NCBI GenBank assembly: GCA_964557845.1
Contig: CAZLBV010000113.1
Span: 1 to 6,174, forward strand
Origin: CAZLBV01 sp964557845
Lineage (GTDB): Bacteria; Acidobacteriota; Aminicenantia; Aminicenantales; Aminicenantaceae
DNA: 6,174 bases
Reading direction: 5' to 3'
Shown here piece after piece: positions 4,195 to 6,174 of the stretch. Under the pieces are notes generated by a model, which was given only the letters and a program-made list of their open reading frames with translations, did no database searches and was not told the DNA's origin. The position numbers were made by a program, and so were the translations under genes. Numbering within the stretch: position 1 is the stretch's first letter; every line of letters begins with the position of its first letter.

Positions 4195-6174
4195 GTGGAT
4201 ATTGAACTTGAAAACGAAAGCCGCGAGATAGACCTTTTAGAATACTGGCGGGTCATAGTCAAGCGAAAGTGGATAGCGATTACTTTTTTTTGCGTGGTCG
4301 TGCTCTTCATGGGAATAGACGCCTTCACAAAGATCCCCATGTACCGCGCTTCAGCCTCTATTCTGGTCAAAGAAAATCCTCTGGACAGTCTGAGCCTCAA
4401 TGAACTGCTGTATGACCGTTATCAATCATATGATTACATGGATAAGAATTTAAATACCCAGCTTTATCTCCTGCGAAGCAAAGCCATGGCAGAAAGAGTT
4501 GCGGTCAGGATGAATCTGAGTGCCCGTCCGGAATGGAAAAATCCCATAAAACAAAAAACGTCCCCAATCAATTTTGTTAAACAAGTGCTTTCATTCCGAT
4601 GGATAAGCAGTCTGATCCCCAAGAAAAAAAGCAATCCCGCTGCTTCCAATACCAATCCTGGCAGCGAGTCCAGAACTCAGCGGCAAGGCGATCCCAATAT
4701 CAGGATGGCCGGTGTGGTATTGGGAGGATTGAGTGCCACCCCACTGGAAAACACCAAAGTGGTCATGTTGAGCTATTCATCTCCTTATCCGGTACTGGCA
4801 GCGGATATCGTTAATAATGTGGCTCAGGAGTTCATCGATTTTTCGACCGATATGCGGTTTGAAGCCACCCAGCAGACCTCGGATTTTCTAACCGAACAGA
4901 TCAATCAGTTAAGAGAAGAATTAGCCGAAAAAGAACAAGAACTGCAAAAGTACGGTAAGGAAAAAGAGATCATCCTGCTTAACAATCGGGAGAACACGAT
5001 CGTCTCTGCTTTTTCAGAATTTGATTCAGCCTACTCCCAGGCACAGATCGACCGGATCAACAAAGAAGCCTATTACCGGGAGCTGCGGGGGTTGAATGTA
5101 GATTCCTTACCCCAGTTCATCAATAATCCCCTTATTCAGGGGCTTAAGACCAGTTATAGCAATCTCAAGAATGATTATGACGTTAAGAGCAAGATCTATA
5201 AACCGGATTACCCGGAAATGATACAGATAAGAACCCGGTTGGAGAGTATGCGGGAAGAATTGAAAAGCGAGATAAACAAAGCAGTAGATTCGGCTGAATC
5301 CGAGTACCAGTCTGCCCTTAAAAGAGAATCCTCTTTAAAGAGGTCACTGGATGAACAGAAAGCGAATGTATTGAATATGAGTTCCAATGCCATTCTCTAC
5401 AATAGCCTTAAGATCGAAGTGGACAACAAACGGATGCTTTTAAATACTTTGACCGCCAAACAGAATGAGACCATGGTGTCTGCCCGTCTCAGCGGTTTAA
5501 AATCCAGCAATATTCAAATAATCGATAAAGCTGAAGTTCCTGGGGGGCCGTTCTCTCCCAATACGCAGAGAAGTTTAATGATGGCCATTCTTTTTGGGCT
5601 TTTCGGCGGAGTCGGGCTGTGTTTTCTCCTGGAATATTTAGATAATACCATTAAAAGCCAGGATGAAGTAGAAAAAATATCCGGGTTGACCTCACTTGGA
5701 GCAGTTGCCTATGTGCCGCCTGAAGGCCTGCAGAAAAAAGGAAAATACGGCTATTATTCAAAATATGGTTATTCAGAACAGGATGAAACCCAGGAAAAGG
5801 AAAAGACCAGGTTGGTTAAACAGATAGAACTGGCCAACTATTACTCACCCCGCTCGGTCATATCAGAGGAATACAGGACTATAAGAACCTCGATCATGCT
5901 CTCCCATGCCGATGCCCCCCCTAAAACCATAGCCATTACCAGTGCGCTTCCCCGGGAAGGAAAAACATCTACCTGTGTGAATATGGCAGCGACTTTTTCT
6001 CAGGTGGATGAGAAGGTCTTGATACTCGATATGGACATGCAGAAACCGCGGATTCATCAGATCTTCAGGCTTCGCAATATAAAAGGAGTGAGCAATTATC
6101 TGGCCGGTAAAGTCACACTGAATGAAGTCATCCAGAAAACCGGACTAAAAAATGTCTGGGCCATGACCAGCGGG
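4195..6174 (+). CDS. Wzc-like polysaccharide co-polymerase / BY-kinase (tyrosine autokinase), 5' part
   Basis: The first 660 residues are present and the gene runs off the right edge. A Wzz-type N-terminus (EIDLLEYWRVIVKRKW) leads into membrane helix 1 (about 27-44). A periplasmic region follows, with a polar low-complexity loop (about 118-170) and a long coiled-coil stretch (about 220-430). A proline-rich segment (VPGGPFSPN, 448-456) precedes membrane helix 2 (about 460-480). A short Tyr-rich linker (KYGYYSKYGY, 517-526) leads to the cytoplasmic kinase domain. Its visible motifs are the EEYRTIRTSI helix (558-567), Walker A ALPREGKTS (584-592) and Walker A' ILDMDMQKP (610-618). Walker B and the C-terminal tyrosine cluster would lie outside the window. 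Such proteins control chain length and export of capsule or exopolysaccharide at the inner membrane by cycles of tyrosine autophosphorylation. The Walker A' motif has Gln616 where the family consensus DxDxR has Arg. It is probably the first gene of a polysaccharide operon extending to the right. Confidence 0.93.
   Translation, partial: MDIELENESREIDLLEYWRVIVKRKWIAITFFCVVVLFMGIDAFTKIPMYRASASILVKENPLDSLSLNELLYDRYQSYDYMDKNLNTQLYLLRSKAMAERVAVRMNLSARPEWKNPIKQKTSPINFVKQVLSFRWISSLIPKKKSNPAASNTNPGSESRTQRQGDPNIRMAGVVLGGLSATPLENTKVVMLSYSSPYPVLAADIVNNVAQEFIDFSTDMRFEATQQTSDFLTEQINQLREELAEKEQELQKYGKEKEIILLNNRENTIVSAFSEFDSAYSQAQIDRINKEAYYRELRGLNVDSLPQFINNPLIQGLKTSYSNLKNDYDVKSKIYKPDYPEMIQIRTRLESMREELKSEINKAVDSAESEYQSALKRESSLKRSLDEQKANVLNMSSNAILYNSLKIEVDNKRMLLNTLTAKQNETMVSARLSGLKSSNIQIIDKAEVPGGPFSPNTQRSLMMAILFGLFGGVGLCFLLEYLDNTIKSQDEVEKISGLTSLGAVAYVPPEGLQKKGKYGYYSKYGYSEQDETQEKEKTRLVKQIELANYYSPRSVISEEYRTIRTSIMLSHADAPPKTIAITSALPREGKTSTCVNMAATFSQVDEKVLILDMDMQKPRIHQIFRLRNIKGVSNYLAGKVTLNEVIQKTGLKNVWAMTSG

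Noticed and set aside
4116..4400. Minus-strand open frame overlapping the polysaccharide promoter and gene start
   Set aside because: It is antisense to a clear Wzz N-terminus and promoter, has no recognisable motif, and its last codons come from the AT-rich intergenic DNA.
4546..4719. Polar loop in the Wzz region of the polysaccharide kinase as a foreign insertion
   Set aside because: A variable, polar loop with a short hydrophobic patch at this place is common in fused Wzc-like proteins, so it is not notable in itself.

Overview
The window looks like part of a bacterial chromosome of moderate to AT-rich composition. It carries four protein-coding genes and no RNA genes, insertion sequences or CRISPR arrays that I can see. 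The organism is probably a diderm (Gram-negative-type) bacterium. The polysaccharide gene at the right edge fuses the Wzz-type membrane co-polymerase and the BY-kinase in one polypeptide, which is the usual Gram-negative arrangement, while Firmicutes normally split it into two proteins. The multi-domain PAS histidine kinase and the archaeal/anaerobe-flavoured endonuclease IV-like protein would fit a deep-branching anaerobe or a candidate phylum, but the sequence alone does not fix the taxon.

Left half, minus strand (1-1850): a near-consensus sigma70-type promoter (TTGACA, 16-bp spacer, TATAAT) drives a probable two-gene operon. The first gene (256-1776) encodes an exported TPR-type repeat protein. 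The second (1-225, cut by the window edge) starts 30 bases downstream and encodes the N-terminus of an endonuclease IV-like TIM-barrel protein.

Centre, plus strand (1935-4013): a divergently transcribed soluble hybrid sensor kinase with the order REC-PAS-PAS-HisKA_3-HATPase. Its REC domain carries all expected catalytic residues but is split by an insertion of about 90 residues that includes a low-complexity Ala/Gly/Ser/Asp stretch.

Right, plus strand (4014-6174): a 181-base intergenic region holds an extended -10 promoter (TTGACC, 17-bp spacer, TGC-TATAAA) framed by an 11-bp perfect inverted repeat. It reads into a Wzc-like polysaccharide co-polymerase/tyrosine autokinase, truncated by the window edge after the Walker A' motif. 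This gene probably opens an exopolysaccharide or capsule operon that continues to the right.

How the parts may work together (inference): the sensor kinase sits immediately upstream of the polysaccharide gene on the same strand and could take part in controlling it, but no DNA-binding response regulator is present here and the polysaccharide gene has its own promoter. The exported repeat protein is of a kind often found around export or envelope loci, but no direct link to polysaccharide export is visible. I see no clear undescribed system. The most unusual points are the split REC domain, the Gln in the Walker A' motif of the kinase, the inverted repeat over the polysaccharide promoter, and the nested repeat architecture of the TPR protein.
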